Shown here one piece after another: positions 63,500-64,000 of a stretch of DNA of 64,000 nt. A program made the position numbers and the translations under genes. The stretch's first letter is position 1; each line of letters opens with the position of its first letter. The DNA lies in assembly GCF_036452155.1 (NCBI RefSeq), contig NZ_JAWJZY010000002.1. One strand, written 5' to 3'. The notes below the pieces were generated by a model. The model was not told the origin of the DNA and ran no database searches. It saw only the letters and a program-made list of their open reading frames with translations. This DNA is from Sorlinia euscelidii. GTDB taxonomy: Bacteria; Pseudomonadota; Alphaproteobacteria; Acetobacterales; Acetobacteraceae.

Positions 63500-64000
63500 G
63501 TGACGCAGCATGAGACTGAGAATAATTTAAAGACGGGTCTTGGATATATGAAGGAAAGATCGCGAAGGCTCTATTCCGCGCATTCTTCACGCGCCCCTCT
63601 ATCTCGGCATTCGGGTGAGACGTCGCTCACCGAGCGTTCTTTACCTGAAACAACCATTATTGACGGCACCCTCGACTTAACCGCGCCACATGTGAGCGTG
63701 ATGAATTTGCAGTTTGCGCGTGGCTATTTGCAGGTCGGGAGCACTGTCACGCTGGACTACCTCAATGTGACAGGAGGTACGGTAAATTTTGACACACTGA
63801 TCGTCCGAAAGAAACTCACCGTCAGTGGCGGCACGCTGACGGTCAAAACCATTACTTATACAAATGATGTCCTTGCAATCTCCGGTTCAGGTGCCGTCAA
63901 GCTTTCGGCAGGCACGCTGGGCGCGGTTACGGTTGCAAGCAGTTCTGACAACACGTTCGGCACGGATATGACAAGCCTGACCGTGCAGGCTGGCGATACA
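63500..64000 (+). CDS. Beta-strand-repeat surface protein, 5' part (cut by window end)
   Basis: An open frame runs from GTG 63500 to the end of the window (167 codons, no stop); ATG 63548 (MKERSRRLYSAHS) is an alternative start. After a polar N-terminus with no signal peptide, the sequence becomes regular short beta strands (TTIIDGTLDLTAPHVSVMNL, TVTLDYLNVTGGTVNFDTLI, LTVSGGTLTVKTITY, ISGSGAVKLSAGTLGAV). This matches the N-terminal repeats of large acetic acid bacterial surface proteins that often end in a Hint domain, like the first gene of this window. Confidence 0.7.
   Translation, partial: MTQHETENNLKTGLGYMKERSRRLYSAHSSRAPLSRHSGETSLTERSLPETTIIDGTLDLTAPHVSVMNLQFARGYLQVGSTVTLDYLNVTGGTVNFDTLIVRKKLTVSGGTLTVKTITYTNDVLAISGSGAVKLSAGTLGAVTVASSSDNTFGTDMTSLTVQAGDT

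Overview
The window looks like a chromosome segment of an alphaproteobacterium of the acetic acid bacterium family (Acetobacteraceae), roughly mid-50s percent G+C. The evidence is a fused ispDF, an ATP12-type F1 assembly factor, a cytochrome c maturation operon, a SAM-II riboswitch before metZ, and Hint-domain and beta-strand-repeat surface proteins. Genus and species cannot be fixed by reading alone.

Layout. 1-1.4 kb: 3' part of a Hint-domain surface protein. 1.6-3 kb: rpsF-rpsR-rplI between two clear terminators. 3.3-4.5 kb: cyclopropane fatty acid synthase. 4.6-11.5 kb, minus strand: envelope operon lptF-lptG-lptD-surA-rsmA, in which lptF carries an apparent one-base frameshift and pdxA is missing between surA and rsmA. 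11.7-15.2 kb: TonB-dependent receptor plus periplasmic glycerophosphodiesterase. 15.7-17.4 kb: an AT-richer GT61 glycosyltransferase. 17.5-23.2 kb, minus strand: ccmC-D-E-F-G-H-I and a zinc-ribbon membrane protein; the 49-codon ccmD sits between ccmC and ccmE. 23.4-38.3 kb: housekeeping and envelope genes (EVE protein, aldehyde dehydrogenase, EcsC-like, aat, secreted proteins, bcp, two AsmA-like proteins, rarA, an Rlu pseudouridine synthase, atp12). 38.3-43.1 kb, minus strand: ispDF, a sugar porter, apaG and riboswitch-controlled metZ.

43.4-56.1 kb is a 12.7-kb mobile island integrated in the 3' half of a tRNA-Gly(CCC) gene. Its limits are a 46-bp direct repeat (45/46 identical), and a tyrosine integrase lies next to the right end. 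Clusters of an 8-bp motif spaced 11 bp apart lie inside both ends and resemble integrase arm sites. The island supplies the tRNA 3' end now in use; the displaced original 3' end survives at the right boundary and would have paired better with the acceptor stem. Cargo: a phage tail-fibre gene, a DUF2335 membrane protein with a small partner, an Xre regulator facing an Abi-like HEPN protein (probable abortive infection), an RTX-like surface protein, an unknown secreted protein with a membrane-anchored coiled-coil protein, ribbon-helix-helix regulators, an Arc repressor with a tandem palindromic operator, and intact and truncated Bro-N antirepressors. No capsid, portal or terminase gene is visible, so it reads as a degenerate prophage or satellite-like defence and accessory island.

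56.4-64 kb is a surface-protein region: a giant autotransporter with PATR repeats, a small membrane coiled-coil protein, and the 5' end of another beta-strand-repeat protein running off the window.
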